Assembly: GCA_016584305.1 (NCBI GenBank)
Contig: JACEEZ010025360.1
Location: forward strand, 208,501-272,500
Length of the DNA: 64,000 nucleotides
DNA from: Chionoecetes opilio
Taxonomy: Eukaryota; Arthropoda; Malacostraca; Decapoda; Majidae
Direction of reading: 5' to 3'
Both the position numbers and the translations under genes were made by a program. Below the pieces are notes generated by a model that searched no databases, was not told the DNA's origin, and was given only the letters and a program-made list of their open reading frames with translations. The number at the start of each line of letters is the position of its first letter. Position 1 is the first letter of the stretch. Shown here piece by piece: positions 1 through 10,567 of this stretch.

Positions 1-720
1 CCACTCGGCAGCTGGCGGCGGGCTGGCGAATGCGGGGCGGGGCACACTTGTTTTCGTACAATCCCGTCACTTCCCTGGTTTCTGAGACACTGATTATAAT
101 TTCCTGGCCATGTTTTAGTGCTTTTTCTGATGGAGATACATTGTTATCAATGGAAACGGCGATCCTAGGATTAGGTGGAATAAAAAAAAAAAAAATTGTA
201 ATGGGTTTCCAGAAGATAAAAGTATGTATCTCCATCTGAAAAAGCATCAATTTTTGTCCTGGAAAAATTTGTCAGTGTCTCAGAAAATGACCGCGCAGTC
301 CTTGTCCATTTATTCCAATTTTTACCCCTTGGCTGTTGTAGGGGTTAGACATACTCCTCATGATGAGAACGAATCGTTCAGGATATTTAATACCCCCGAT
401 CGTGAATTGGTTGTAACTGCACTTATACCAAAAATGGATGGTTTATGGAACTGTCGCCGATAGGAACCCTCGCCAAAACACCAACCAAGAACTCTCGCCG
501 ACGTGGGAATTTTCAGCGACAGTTCCACTGGTAATAGATGAAAAGGAAGAATAACCCTCCAGACCCCCACTCGTTCATTGACCAAACCTGAGCATTGGTT
601 AACTGGCTAACATTACCTAACCACATCACCTAACCTAATTGTTCAAACTATTGTTGCTTACGAGTCCCTGAATGCAGAAACACGGGTAAAGTTGAGGTAT
701 TATTCCAGATCAACACCAAA
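1..720. other. Non-coding DNA with dispersed repeat fragments
   Basis: I see no convincing gene. Positions 220-345 resemble 43050-43175; both carry a block reading tgcgcagtccttgtccat or close to it. Positions 390-530 resemble 57435-57535, sharing atggatggtttatggaactg. Positions 645-690 resemble 59150-59195. These are pieces of interspersed families. The short open frames here show no domain and are probably chance. Confidence 0.6.
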
Positions 721-721
721 T

Positions 722-1346
722 TCACTTTGGTGGACGTAACAACTTTTTTCTGGTGAGTTTTGATGTGCCCCAGAATTAATCTGCTAACCGTTTGTTGCAA
801 CTTTTTTTTTTTTTTTTTTTTACGTTAGGTAAAGGTTATGTTATGTATGGGTTATGTTATGTATGGTTATGTTATGTATAGGTTATGTTATGTATAGGTT
901 AGGTTATGTATAGGTTTGTTATGTTGTAAGGTTAAGTTAGGAAAAGGGTTTATGTTAGGTATAGGTTGTTAGGTAAAGGTTAAGTTAGGTAAGGTATGTT
1001 AGGTAAGTTAGTTATGTTAGGTAAAGTTAAGTTAGGTAAAGGTTATAGTAAGTTAGGTATAGGTATGTTATGTTAGGTATAGGTTATGTTAGGTAAAGGT
1101 TCGGTTATGTTAGGTAAAGGTTAAGTTAGGTAAAGGTTAAGTTAGGTAAAGGTTAGGTATAGGTTATGTTATGTTAGGTATAGGTTATGTTAGGTAAAGG
1201 TTCGGTTTGGTTCAAATTGTTTTTTTGTCTTTTTTATTCCAAATCACTAAAGAACAAAAAAAAATTGCGACAGAAGTGGTTACCAGAATAATTCAAAACA
1301 CATCAAAACAAGCCAGAAAAAAATAGTTTCGTCCCCCAAAGGACCA
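722..1346. mobile_element. Foldback element enclosing a telomere-like array
   Basis: The left arm (about 722-832) and right arm (about 1252-1346) are imperfect reverse complements. From the outside each reads gacgaaac, a T run, ctgg, ttttgatgtg, then a core near ctgctaacc and tgtcgcaa. Between them lies a TTAGGT/TTATGT array. Related arms occur at 42083-42248 and 58631-59025, so this is a dispersed family. No protein is encoded, so it would be a non-autonomous foldback or MITE-like element. Exact ends and target duplication are not clear. Confidence 0.65.
826..1211. repeat. Degenerate TTAGGT/TTATGT telomere-like array
   Basis: This is an irregular array of ttaggtaaagg, ttatgttaggtatagg and related units. 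It is rich in TTAGG, the usual arthropod telomere unit, but diverged and interstitial. It sits between the inverted arms of a foldback element. Smaller TTAGG-like islands are at 1650-1690, 37575-37620, 41885-41930, 42530-42570 and 58325-58620. Confidence 0.7.
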
Positions 1347-1386
1347 TCACCAAAGTTGATGAAATGTATAAGTAGGTATTATTTAA

Positions 1387-1851
1387 CACTAGGACCAAAA
1401 TTCCCCAACACGATTGGGAGTGTGGTTTCTGTTTACCTTATTGGATTTTAGGAAACATTCTCTCAATGAGCTTCCGTCGCATATCATTACTTTTGGAGAT
1501 AATGACATGTTGTTCAAGGGAGGCGAGAGACGAGTGTTTACGTGCCTGTCACTCTTCTTCCTCTTGTGACCTGCATCGCCTCTGTTCTTCCCTTGCCGCG
1601 GACACTTTTAATGCAGATTTGGCTTTAGTTAGGAGGTTAAAGCGTGGGGTTAGGTTAGGTTAGTGAGGCAAAAGGTGGGGTTAGGTTAGTTTAATTTTCA
1701 TATCTCCTATGCAATCCTTCCTATTAAAAACATCTTATATCTCCGAAAGTAGTGATTTGCGACGGAAGTTCATAGAGAGAATGTTTCTTAGAATCCAATA
1801 AGGTGAACAGAAACCATACTCCCAAGTATGTAGGGAATTTCGGTCCTAGTG
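1387..1851. mobile_element. Palindromic CACTAG-ended MITE with TAA duplication
   Basis: Left end CACTAGGACCAAAATTCCCC mirrors right end GGGAATTTCGGTCCTAGTG. The arms stay complementary for about 110 bp each (to about 1500 and from about 1735). TAA flanks both sides (1384-1386, 1852-1854). CACTA-like ends with a 3-bp duplication fit the CMC/CACTA type, and the target matches the two larger CACTGG elements here. The centre holds two short gttaggttaggtt blocks. No protein is encoded, so it would be non-autonomous. Confidence 0.65.
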
Positions 1852-1980
1852 TAAAAATTTACCAATGTATATATGGGCACTGTAATATCACGATCAAGAA
1901 CTGGACTGTCGGCACTCGTGGAGAGTAAAGGGTCCCGTCACTTTTCCCGCTGATCTGCTCGCGGTCTGTGTTGCCAGATA

Positions 1981-2096
1981 TGTTTTTCTGCTGCAGTCAC
2001 GGTGCAGTGTTATCACGCCGGGCGAGTCCCTCTCTCCTCTTCTTTTCCCTTTCCTTTCTCTCTCTCCTTTTCTCTCTCGTCTCTCTCTCTTCCTCG

Positions 2097-2128
<32 letters not shown>

Positions 2129-2205
2129 TCCTTCCCTTCCCTTTTCCTCCCTTCCTTTCCCTTTTCTCTCTCTCTCCTTCCTTCCCCTTCTCTCTCTCTC
2201 TCTCC

Positions 2206-2239
<34 letters not shown>

Positions 2240-2327
2240 CTCTCCTTCCTTTCCCTTCTCTTTCTCTCTCTCCTTTTTATTTTTTTCTCTCCTTTCTTGA
2301 GAGATAGGAGAGAGAGAAGGGAAAGGA

Positions 2328-2405
<78 letters not shown>

Positions 2406-2436
2406 ATGGAGAAAGAGAAGGAGAAGGAAAGAGGAG

Positions 2437-2509
<73 letters not shown>

Positions 2510-2567
2510 GGAGAGAGAGGGACTGGCCCGGCGTGGGAACACTGCACCGTGACTGCAGCAGAAAACG
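1981..2567. mobile_element. Foldback element filled with (TC)n/(GA)n
   Basis: About 55 bp at each end are inverted repeats: tctgctgcagtcacggtgca on the left and its complement on the right, continuing into cacgccggg. TA lies on both sides (1979-1980 and 2568-2569). The interior is a TC-rich tract (about 2030-2290) followed by a GA-rich tract (about 2300-2520), so the whole element is one large palindrome. Long open frames here are low-complexity artefacts. Confidence 0.65.
2030..2520. repeat. TC/GA microsatellite palindrome
   Basis: A TC-rich microsatellite switches near 2290-2310 to a GA-rich one, with a nearly pure GA run at about 2333-2401. The two halves are reverse complementary and could form a long hairpin or H-DNA. 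It lies inside the foldback element with TA flanks. Confidence 0.9.
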
Positions 2568-2571
2568 TATA

Positions 2572-3210
2572 AGGCTTAGGTGGTGCGTATTGAGCTTACT
2601 TGGTTGTGTGGTTGTTTAGGGCAGCGAGGCTTCCGGTGGTGTGCTATGGTTGTGGTGGTTTTGTTGTTTTTGTGCAGGGCAGTGATGTCGAAATCGACGA
2701 TATCGCCCTGGTGTAACAATGTGAAGTAATCACAGTCGTGGACAGTTGATTAGTCTTCCTCAGGAAGCACAGGTGGGCAATGAGGCGGGGCGTCGTGATG
2801 GGTGGACGGCAGCGGCGGCCAGCAGGTGGGCAGGTTTAAAGGGTGACGTTCAGGGCGTGATTGACCACGAGAAGTTTTTCGGTGAGAGTGGAGGCGAGGA
2901 CACTGCAGCGGAAGTGCCCAAACGACTCCGGGAAATTCTGAACCAGGGGCAGTCCGATCCGATCCGTGTGATTTCGGAGGGTAGCCTTTGCTCCGGCAGT
3001 ACGGGTCGGGCGTGAGGTACAGGCGATGCAGGTGTGTCGTGAGTGTTGTGTGACCGTCTGACGGGCTGACCGATCCTCAGGCGGGTGAGGGCGACATCCA
3101 AGACGCGGGAGAGGCCAGTCCGTGTTATAGACCCAGGGCGCCAGACACTGAGGTAGGAGAGAGGCCAGTCCGTGTTATAGACCCAGGGCGCCAGACTCTG
3201 AGGTAGAATC
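2572..3210 (-). pseudogene. Jockey-like LINE 3' end (broken)
   Basis: On the minus strand this encodes the C-terminal tail of a non-LTR ORF2. The hallmark RVLDVALTRLRIG lies near 3060-3110, followed by the Cys/His region after the RNase H domain, then AVHPSRR-like and FLRKTNQLS-like segments (about 2745-2815) and a 3' UTR down to about 2572. The same tail occurs at 60670-61250 and, more degraded, at 38590-38790. Frameshifts break the frame. A 48-49 bp segment is duplicated in tandem (3110-3157 and 3159-3206), which repeats part of the coding sequence. The copy is 5' truncated, as is usual for LINE insertions. Confidence 0.7.
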
Positions 3211-3509
3211 ACGGATCCAGGCAAGGCAGGTGGCAGTGCTACAGCCGTGTTAACACTCATCCAACTAACAACGATTCTCTGAAGCCTGGGTGAAGCTAGC
3301 GGTAAGATGGTGTTTAAAGTAATCGTCCAGACCATTTCATCATTCCTGATTTAATGCAGTCAAAATATAGCCATGATCGAGTATATCAACAATATGTTGT
3401 CACATTTTGCATCCAGTCACCCGTTTTTAAATGATCCGCATTCAAAATCTGTAAATTCCCCGTGCTCTCAAAACACAACTGTTTATCAGCAGACGACGCA
3501 CCATGGGTC

Positions 3510-5298
3510 GGCGACGTCACAACAGGGAGCCTCCCAGCCCTGCCTGATACATATGCGCGGAAACTGAGAAAAATGTAGTACTTGGGGAATTTTGGGTGTT
3601 TGATATTTTTTTTGTGCGATGTGGCATGTACTTGCATCCTGTGTGGGTGCAGCGTGGGGGCTGTGCCTTTACCGAGAGCTTAGCACCCATTTGCAAACTG
3701 TGGGGCGACGATATATGTGTGCAGATGTGTGCAGCGGCGGGAAGCGGCGGGTCAAGGCCACCGAGATGAGAGGGCTGCAGTACCCTGGCTACTACTAGCC
3801 GCTCCCCGTCGCTCCAAGGGTCTGCACACATATATCGTCGCCATGTGGGTTGTGAATGGGTGCTAAGCTCTCGGTAAAGGCTAAGCTTTCTTGCTGTGCC
3901 CATGCAGGATGCAAGTATGTGCCGTGTCGCACAGAAAATATACCAGAAGCACCCAAAATTCCCCAAGTAGGGTGGGTTGGGGATGTACCGTACACTTCTT
4001 CTTTTTTAAATCAGGAAAAAAAAAATTGAGTGAAATCTGAATTTTTTCATTATGTATTACAAAATATAAGATATGGACTACATTATGTGTAAGGCACAAC
4101 TCTGGCAACATGATAAAAGCAACTGAAAAATAGGCCCGAAAAAAAAAACTAAAAACGTACGGACCATCCATAGGTGAGGACGCTCCATACGAGATATTTA
4201 TCGATAAGTAAAAAAAAAAAATTGAAAATAAAAAAATCAAGCACAGTTGAATTAGGGCAACACATTTCATGAAATGGACCCTATGATGAAATCAAATCAA
4301 TTTATATAGCAATATAATAGTGCAAGCAATTTTTAATCAATTAAAAAGTGAAAGTAAAAAAAGTGAAAATAAATTTTGACTTTGAAGTTCCTGGATTTTT
4401 TTTTTTTATATATATTTGCAATCATATTAATACTTTCATTACCCTACATAATGTACTTAATCATGGAAGTGCTTCTGTAGCACTTCCAGAAGGGAAACAT
4501 AAATTAATAATTATTTATAATAAATGCAGATGATTAATGCAATATTTGGCATATTTTAATTTGATGAACTTAACACTGCTTGGAATTACCTTTAGAATGT
4601 AGATATAGGCCTATAGCCTAGTTTCATTAGGCTACACAATCTTGACAAGCATGGATGGAAGCATGAAACATACTGGTAAAACACCACAAGGATTATGAAC
4701 AGATGAATGAAATCAACTACTGTGTATGGTGTCACTATCTATATTATGTTGCTGCATCCTACTTGACATTATTGAAAACACATAACCCATACCAGAATTT
4801 TAAATTTTTTGTTTACACTGATGTTACGTACATTTAAAACACACACTGTACGAAGTGTCCATATGACGCCATTCACAATGTAAACCAACATTTCGGATCG
4901 TTCGTGTGGCTGGAATGTCTTTATATCCTTTGGTACATCACACTGAACACATTTCGAATACTTAATACCTTACCCCCACACTGCTGGCATATTCATGAAC
5001 ACAAGAACCATGAATGGAGGCCAAATATTACATGGACATGCCAACAAACACACAAAACTCACCTCTAAAATTATCCAAGCGCGACCATCCAAATCTCTCC
5101 CCACTCAGCTGATCGAACCCCTTTTTCTCTTACTACATTTATACGGTAACTATCCTAAACCTATAAATATGGCCAAGGGAGCATTTGTACGTTACATCCA
5201 TATGTACGGTATCTCCCCAACCCACCCTACTACATTTTTCTCAGTCTCCGTGTGTCTGTGTCGGGCCGGGCTGGGAGCCTCACTCGTGTGACGTCGCC
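3510..5298. mobile_element. TIR element with long inverted ends
   Basis: The ends are about 100-bp inverted repeats starting GGCGACGTCACA: left 3510-3580 plus 3968-3995, right 5200-5298. The left repeat is split by the 387-bp palindromic element at 3581-3967. The interior (about 4000-5190) is AT-rich with no recognisable gene. No target duplication was found, so the outer limits could be a few bases off. I infer a non-autonomous DNA transposon of unknown superfamily. Confidence 0.6.
3581..3967. mobile_element. Palindromic MITE, CTTGGGGAATT ends, TA duplication
   Basis: The two arms (about 170 bp each) are near-perfect reverse complements, beginning CTTGGGGAATTTTGGGTG and ending with its complement. 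TA precedes (3579-3580) and follows (3968-3969). Removing the element and one TA restores gtagtagggtggg, matching the intact right inverted repeat of the host element near 5225. That dates the insertion after the host element and supports a TA target, as in Tc1/mariner-type elements. Confidence 0.8.
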
Positions 5299-5449
5299 AG
5301 CAAGCTTCCCGCCACGGCTGGAATGTGGCTGTTGTTTTTTCCGCGCTTTTTACAAAAGTTATGTTTTTAGGAATAAGGCGTGAAAATGATATTTTTTTGT
5401 GGATTATGGTATTTTGAATGACCATTCAACATAATTATGCAAAGAAAAA

Positions 5450-5701
5450 ATGGGTCTGGACGATTACTTTAAGAGCTTCTGTGGAGAGTGTAGGAAGAAG
5501 GTGAAGGGGAGAGTCAAGTCAGTGGCCTGTGAGATGTGCGACACATGGTTTCACACGGTGTGTGTAGGCTTAAAGGAGCCATTGAACATGAAGACGCTGA
5601 AGTGCCCAAACCTAGTGTTTCTATGCAAGGACAGATGCCTGGAGAAGACAAGAGACTTCTGGAGGAAGGAAGGAAAGGAAAAGGGACGAAGTAGGAAGTG
5701 A
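5450..5701 (+). pseudogene. LINE ORF1 N-terminus, PHD-type zinc finger
   Basis: An 83-codon frame starts at the ATG after an AT-rich leader. It has a PHD/C4HC3-like pattern: C11-x2-C14, C27-x2-C30, H35, C38, then two further Cys near the end, with WFHTVC as the core. Basic residues follow (KEKGRSRK) before an early stop. In CR1-group LINEs such fingers sit at the front of ORF1, which usually goes on into a linker and esterase. Here the stop at 5699-5701 separates them, so the frame is truncated. A related but different PHD ORF1 begins at 63181. Confidence 0.7.
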
Positions 5702-6119
5702 AAAGGAAGAGGAAATGGAGGGCGAAGCACTGATCCTATGAGGGTGCAGTGGGTGGTCAGCGGTACAGACCACTACCACACAGCAGTAAGTAGGGATGAG
5801 TGAAGATCATACCTACTATAGACAAGAACCGACACGCAGCAGGATTTAGAGAACATGATTGTGGGGGACGAGGTGGGGGCGACCGATCGAGGAAGCTGTG
5901 GCAACAGAGGAAGTGAGGTCGGGAGAAGGAGCCACGAGGGAGCCGAGCCCGCAGCCACAGAGGGGGGAGACAACAACCCGCTGGGGTGAACAGGGAGCCA
6001 GGCCCAAGGAACGGAGGACCAGACAGCCCACGAGGGGGACGAGTCCCAGCCGCAGAGGAGGAGACACTGTATGGTATAGGGGAAAGAGGAGCTGACGTCA
6101 GGGATAGAGGCCAAAACAG

Positions 6120-6480
6120 TTAGCAGAGGAGCAGAGCCCCCAGCCGCAGAGGAGGACGACAACAGCGGCCATTAGGGAAAGAGGACCCAGTGCAAGGAGG
6201 CCAGACCAGCCTGCAATGGAGCAGAGTCCCCAACCGCTGAGGAGAACGACTACGGCGGCCACCGGGGACCGAGTACCCAGTGCAAGGAGGCCAGATCAAT
6301 TTGCAATGGAGCAGAGTCCTCAACCGCTGAGGAGGACGACTACGGAGCCACCGGGGACCGAGGACCCAGTACAAGAAGGCCAGACCAGTCTGCAAGGGAG
6401 CAGAGTCCCCAACCGCGGAGGAGGACGACTACGGCGGCCACCGGGGACCAGGAGCCAGAGCAAGGGAGAGGAGGACAGAC
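6120..6480 (+). repeat. 90-bp in-frame repeats in the LINE ORF1 linker
   Basis: About four units with gcagag anchors at 6131, 6221, 6311 and 6400 (spacing 90, 90, 89). A 90-bp unit keeps frame and encodes a 30-residue repeat of the form EQSPQPLRRTTT...DPVQ. It lies between the PHD finger and the esterase domain, so it is a repetitive proline/arginine-rich linker. Confidence 0.75.
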
Positions 6481-6579
6481 CTGCGAGCCCAGGCGACAAC
6501 GACACCCTGGATGGGAGTCGGCCGGTGTCATGGAAGATGGTCACCGGGGGCAAGCGACTACTTCTGAAGAGATCCGGTA

Positions 6580-7110
6580 GTGGGAAAGAAGGATTGGTTG
6601 TTTGGGGACAGTATCCTAAGAGATACAGAGTCTGACGAGCGAGTATATAGGATAGAGGATAAATGTTTGCCAGGAGCTAACATCAGGACCATACGCGAAA
6701 AGGTGAGACAACACGGCCTAAGCGAGATGGAGCCGGAGGACCTGGTAGTCATAGAGGGAGGTGGCAACGGTTTGTTAGATGTAGGAGGGAAAAGACAGTG
6801 AAGGCTTTCGAGAAGATGGTGAAGAGAAAGGTACGGCAGAGCCCCCTGGTGGTGTGTATCCCCATGAGGCAAGGGAAGGAGGCCACACTGTATGGTGCAA
6901 AGAAAGGTGGGTGAATAAGAAGTGTGTAGAGCAGCTGGAGATTGGGCGTGTGATGGGCTACAGCTGTGGGAGAGGATGAGTTGGAACCAGGTGTGGTCAC
7001 GAGATGGCATACACATGTCTAACGTGGGGAAGGTGTGGATGGCGTGGAATGTAGCAGAGTGGGCTCAACAGAAGGAGAGTGACCAGCATAGGGAAGGGAG
7101 AGTAGAGGAG
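6580..7110 (+). pseudogene. LINE ORF1 SGNH/GDSL-type esterase domain
   Basis: The plus-strand frame opens with LFGDSILRDTE, the GDS block that carries the nucleophile serine. It continues through LVVIEGGGNGLLDVG, the GxxN block (about 6745-6785). After frameshifts it reaches SRDGIHMSNVGK near 7000-7035, the DxxH block. These three blocks define the SGNH hydrolase fold found in ORF1 of CR1-group LINEs. At least two frameshifts separate the blocks, so no full domain can be made. Function in the living family is thought to be membrane or lipid related and is not settled. Confidence 0.75.
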
Positions 7111-7379
7111 GAATGCTACTTGCCTTACTGAACACGGGGATGGAGTGAAGGAAAATGGAGGACATTGATAGAAGAGGGAAAGGAGTATGTGAGACAGGAT
7201 GCATGACAGCATTGAGTGGGATGAAGGAGGTTGGGTAGGAATAGGCAGAGGAAGGAAGGTCGAGAAAAAAAGGGAGGAGGTGGCAGGAATACTAATGAAA
7301 GAAAGGCAGAAGAACTATTGAAGAAATAAACCCAACCAGGGATATAGAAAACCAGCTAAGGTTATAATAAAGGAGATAA

Positions 7380-9300
7380 TAACGGTAAAAGTAGGGAACA
7401 GAAAGAAGTCTGGTGGGTGACAGTAGTGTACATGGTAGTAGAAGGTCGTGGAAATCAGGAAGAAATATAAAGCTGTTTGAGGCGATGCTTGAGATCAAGA
7501 AAAGGTCGGGAGGGACAAGTGGGTGATAATGGGCGACATGAATGGTCATATCGGCCTGATGGAGGAAAGAGTTAACAGGAACGGAGAGTTGTTTATTAGA
7601 TTTTGCTGAAAGGTCGGGCTGTAGAATAAAGAATTGGGAGTTAGAAAACCCAACAACATGGAGAGATAGAAACAACGAGTCGGCGATAGATTATATACTC
7701 GTCAATGAGCCTGTAAATAGACAAGGATGCAGATTTGGAAAGTGAGGATGTAGATATATCAGATCATAGCATGATAGGGATCACGTGTGGCAAACACAGG
7801 GAGGAAAATAAGCTAAGAAGGTAATATGGAAAGAAAATGGGATGTGAAAAACGCTAACTGGATAGAGTATTGTCGGGAATGGAAGATACCATGCCAGGAG
7901 ATACAGAAGGGTTTGGAGCACTGTTAGTGAGTGGGAACAAGGATCAAGAACGTCATTAGACAAGAGCCAAGAAAGCGATAGGAAACAAGAAATTCAAAAT
8001 AGGAAAAACGAGGCTCACAGGTTGGTGGGATAAGGAGGTCGGACAGGCAATACCAGATAGGGAAAAAGAGAACAGGAACAGAGAGTGTGGCCAAATTAGC
8101 AAGACTTCAAGGGGGGAGGTATGAGGAAGAATGGAGGGAGGCCTGGGATAGATACCAAGAGGCAAAGAAAAGAGCCCAGTCCTTAGTTAGGAAGAAGATA
8201 GGAATGTGGGAAGAAGAACAGGCACAGGTACTTCGTAATATGCCTAGAAGGGAAAGAGAAAAGGAAGGATGGAGAAGACTGAGGAGAAACCTAGGTGGGG
8301 CCAGTGTTGGGGCACCAAGAAGTTAGGCTGAAGATGGAGGATAGAGAGTTAACAAGAGAGGAAGAGATTATACCTGTAGTGGAAGAATACTGGAGGAAAG
8401 TCATATGGAAGGAGGAAGAAGTGGAAGAGGAAGTAGGGAACCTAGTTCTCTACAGTGAAGAAAGATAAATGTAAAGTATAGTAATAGAGGAGCAGGATGT
8501 AGCTTCTGCCATACAAGCAATTAAGATAGGAAAATCAGGAGGAACAGATGGAATCATAAGGGAATTCATAAAGTATGGAGGAGAAGGGTTGAAACTAGCT
8601 CTAGTTTAATCTGTTTAGAGAGATGTTGGAGAAAGGTGAGGTGCCCCAAGACTGGAAAGGAGTAGGGTGACACTTATACATAAAGGAGGAGGGAAGCCAT
8701 AAGAGGAAATAGGAAATTATAGACCCATAGCAGTGATGAATGTACTGGCCAAGGTATTTGGGTGGGTGATAAACAACAAGCTAATGTCATGGCTGGAGGA
8801 AGATAAGGTGCTGGGAGAAGAGCAAAATGGGTTCAGGAAAGGTAGAGTAGGTTAGAAAACTTGTTGGTGATAAAGGAATCATAGAAGGAGCCGGAGGGAG
8901 ATGAGGAACTGTACCTGGTATTTATAGATATTGAGAAAGCATACGACTCGGTTGATAGAGGAAATTAATGAGACTATTGGCACACCTAGAAGTAGATGAT
9001 AAGGTGGTGCAGGCAATTAGGGAGTTGTATAAGGAAATGAGGTAAGTTCACACTAGGAGATATCAGCACAGGATGGATGAAGAATAACATAGGAGTCCGG
9101 CAGGGATGTGTTTATCTCTCCAACACTCTTCAACATCTACATGGAGGAACTGATAGTGAGGATCAGAAAGTCAAGTGGGGAATAGAAAACTAGGATGTTT
9201 AGCCTATGCAGACGATGTAGTTCTCATGGCAGAGAGGAAGGAAGACATGGAGGAGTTGCTGGGAATAGTCAACAGTTATGGACGGAATGGAACATTAGGT
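7380..9300 (+). pseudogene. LINE ORF2: endonuclease and reverse transcriptase remnants
   Basis: APE-type endonuclease motifs are readable piecewise: VMGDMNGHIG near 7525, an AIDYILVN block near 7685 and ISDHSMIGI near 7758. The RT follows: SGGTDGIIREF near 8537, NYRPIAVMNVLAKVF near 8717, FIDIEKAYDSVDRG near 8920, then LAYADDVVLMAER near 9190, which holds the catalytic YADD. The pieces lie in different frames with many stops, so this is a dead copy. Motif order matches non-LTR ORF2. Confidence 0.75.
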
Positions 9301-9599
9301 TCAGTGTCAGGAAGTGTAGGTGATGGAGTTCAACAGCAGAGAGGAAGGTCAATGGGTTCTAGGGAACAACATTCTAGAGGTGGTGCTAGGTATCATACCT
9401 AGGACTGGAAGTAAGTAAGGAAGGAGTTGGAGGAGAAAGACAAAGGACAACTAATGAGGGAAAGGCTAGAGGATGACAGGCAGGATCATTAACGGGGGAA
9501 GTAGGACAATTACAAATATGAAGTAGGTAGGAGTCTTTGGAAAGGAATGGCAGTGCCATATTGCTTGTATGGGTCTGAGATAACCTATTATCGAGAGGG

Positions 9600-10335
9600 A
9601 ACATTACTAAGCTAGAGAGGACACAGAACATTATGGGTAGATTGGGATTAGGAGCCCCAACCAGCACAGCTGTGGAGGCCATTCGAGGAGATATGGGTGG
9701 AGCACCTTCAGGGAAAGGATTTTAAAAGGAAACTTAACCTGCTGAAGAAAATAGAGGGACTTAGTGAGGATAGATGGTTGAAGCAGATCCTGAAGGAGGT
9801 TGGGACAAGCTCAACATGGATACAGGAATTAGAGAGGTGGAAAAGGAGGGAAAACCTAGTAGAACCTGGGACAGGATAAGACCAAGGAGGTGAAGATAAG
9901 AATAGAAGACAATGGACTAGCTAGGTGGAGAGCAGGTATGGAGGGTAAGTCCACGTTAAAGTGGTACTGTAAGAAAGAGAAGCCTGAGGCACTTCACTGG
10001 CATGCAGGAGATTGGGGAAGCAGACTGTTGGTGAAGGCAAGGACAGGAACACTAGAGGTGAAGGCTAGGAGTAGGGATGGGCAGGACCAGGCCTGTATGA
10101 TATAGCTTCTGTAGAGGAACAAGGGAAACTATTGAACACTTGATAATAGAGTGTGGCAGATATGAGCAGGAGAGGAGGAGCCTGATACAGTCCATATTAG
10201 GAGTGATAGGAGACGGTGAATGGGATAGGAGGATATACGAGGTGGATGGGGGAATCCTTACTGTGCTAGGACTGTATGGGAGTAATGAAGAGAGAAGGAA
10301 ATAGTAGAAATAACTAAGGTTTTTTAAGCAGGGCT
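9600..10335 (+). pseudogene. LINE ORF2 C-terminal region with Cys/His motif
   Basis: Frames after the RT read KLERTQNIMGRLGLGAPTS near 9610, then a basic helical stretch (DFKRKLNLLKKIEGLS, 9718 onward). A zinc-like motif follows: CMI.CF, then ETIEHLIIECGRYEQERR at about 10094-10180. This Cys/His tail is typical of the C-terminus of several LINE clades. The last in-frame stop is near 10303. Frameshifts are present. Confidence 0.7.
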
Positions 10336-10435
10336 TGGGAAAAAGATTGCGTGGGAATGTGGAAGACGTATAGGTGGGTAGGTGATAGGAGAGACTTATG
10401 TCTGTGTCTATACTGCCCTGTTGTGCCCTTCTCTC

Positions 10436-10567
10436 CCCACAGGTGGCAGGGAAAGAAAGGGCTACAGAGGGGCAAAGAAGGAAGATATGTGTCAAGTTCG
10501 ACCTCGAGCTTGACAGACGACCTACAAAGCGATAATAAGCAGAAAAGGTCACAAGAAGAAGAAGAAG
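10436..10567 (+). repeat. LINE 3' end with (AAG)n tail
   Basis: The sequence aaagaagg...cttgacagacgacctac...aagcagaaaaggtcac ends in aagaagaagaag. The same 3' end recurs with different 5' truncation at 57672-57785 and about 53005-53095, which is the signature of target-primed LINE insertion. Confidence 0.75.

Larger units (their letters stand above)
5450..10567 (+). mobile_element. Degenerate LINE with PHD-esterase ORF1
   Basis: This is a nearly full-length but heavily broken non-LTR retrotransposon on the plus strand. In order: PHD-finger ORF start (5450), 90-bp repeats (6120-6480), SGNH esterase (6580-7075), APE-type endonuclease pieces (about 7380-7800), reverse transcriptase (about 8330-9300), C-terminal Cys/His region (about 9640-10300) and a 3' UTR ending in (AAG)n near 10548-10567. 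The PHD plus esterase ORF1 followed by EN-RT is typical of CR1-group LINEs. Several stops and frameshifts rule out activity. Copies of its last ~100 bp recur at 53005-53095 and 57672-57785. Confidence 0.75.

Noticed and set aside
826..1211. A true chromosome-end telomere
   Set aside because: Units are diverged and mixed with TTATGT and TTAGGTAAAGG, and the array is enclosed by inverted arms with normal sequence on both sides.
5859..6095. Acidic/basic open frames as an independent host gene
   Set aside because: They lie between the PHD and esterase parts of a LINE ORF1 and share its linker composition.
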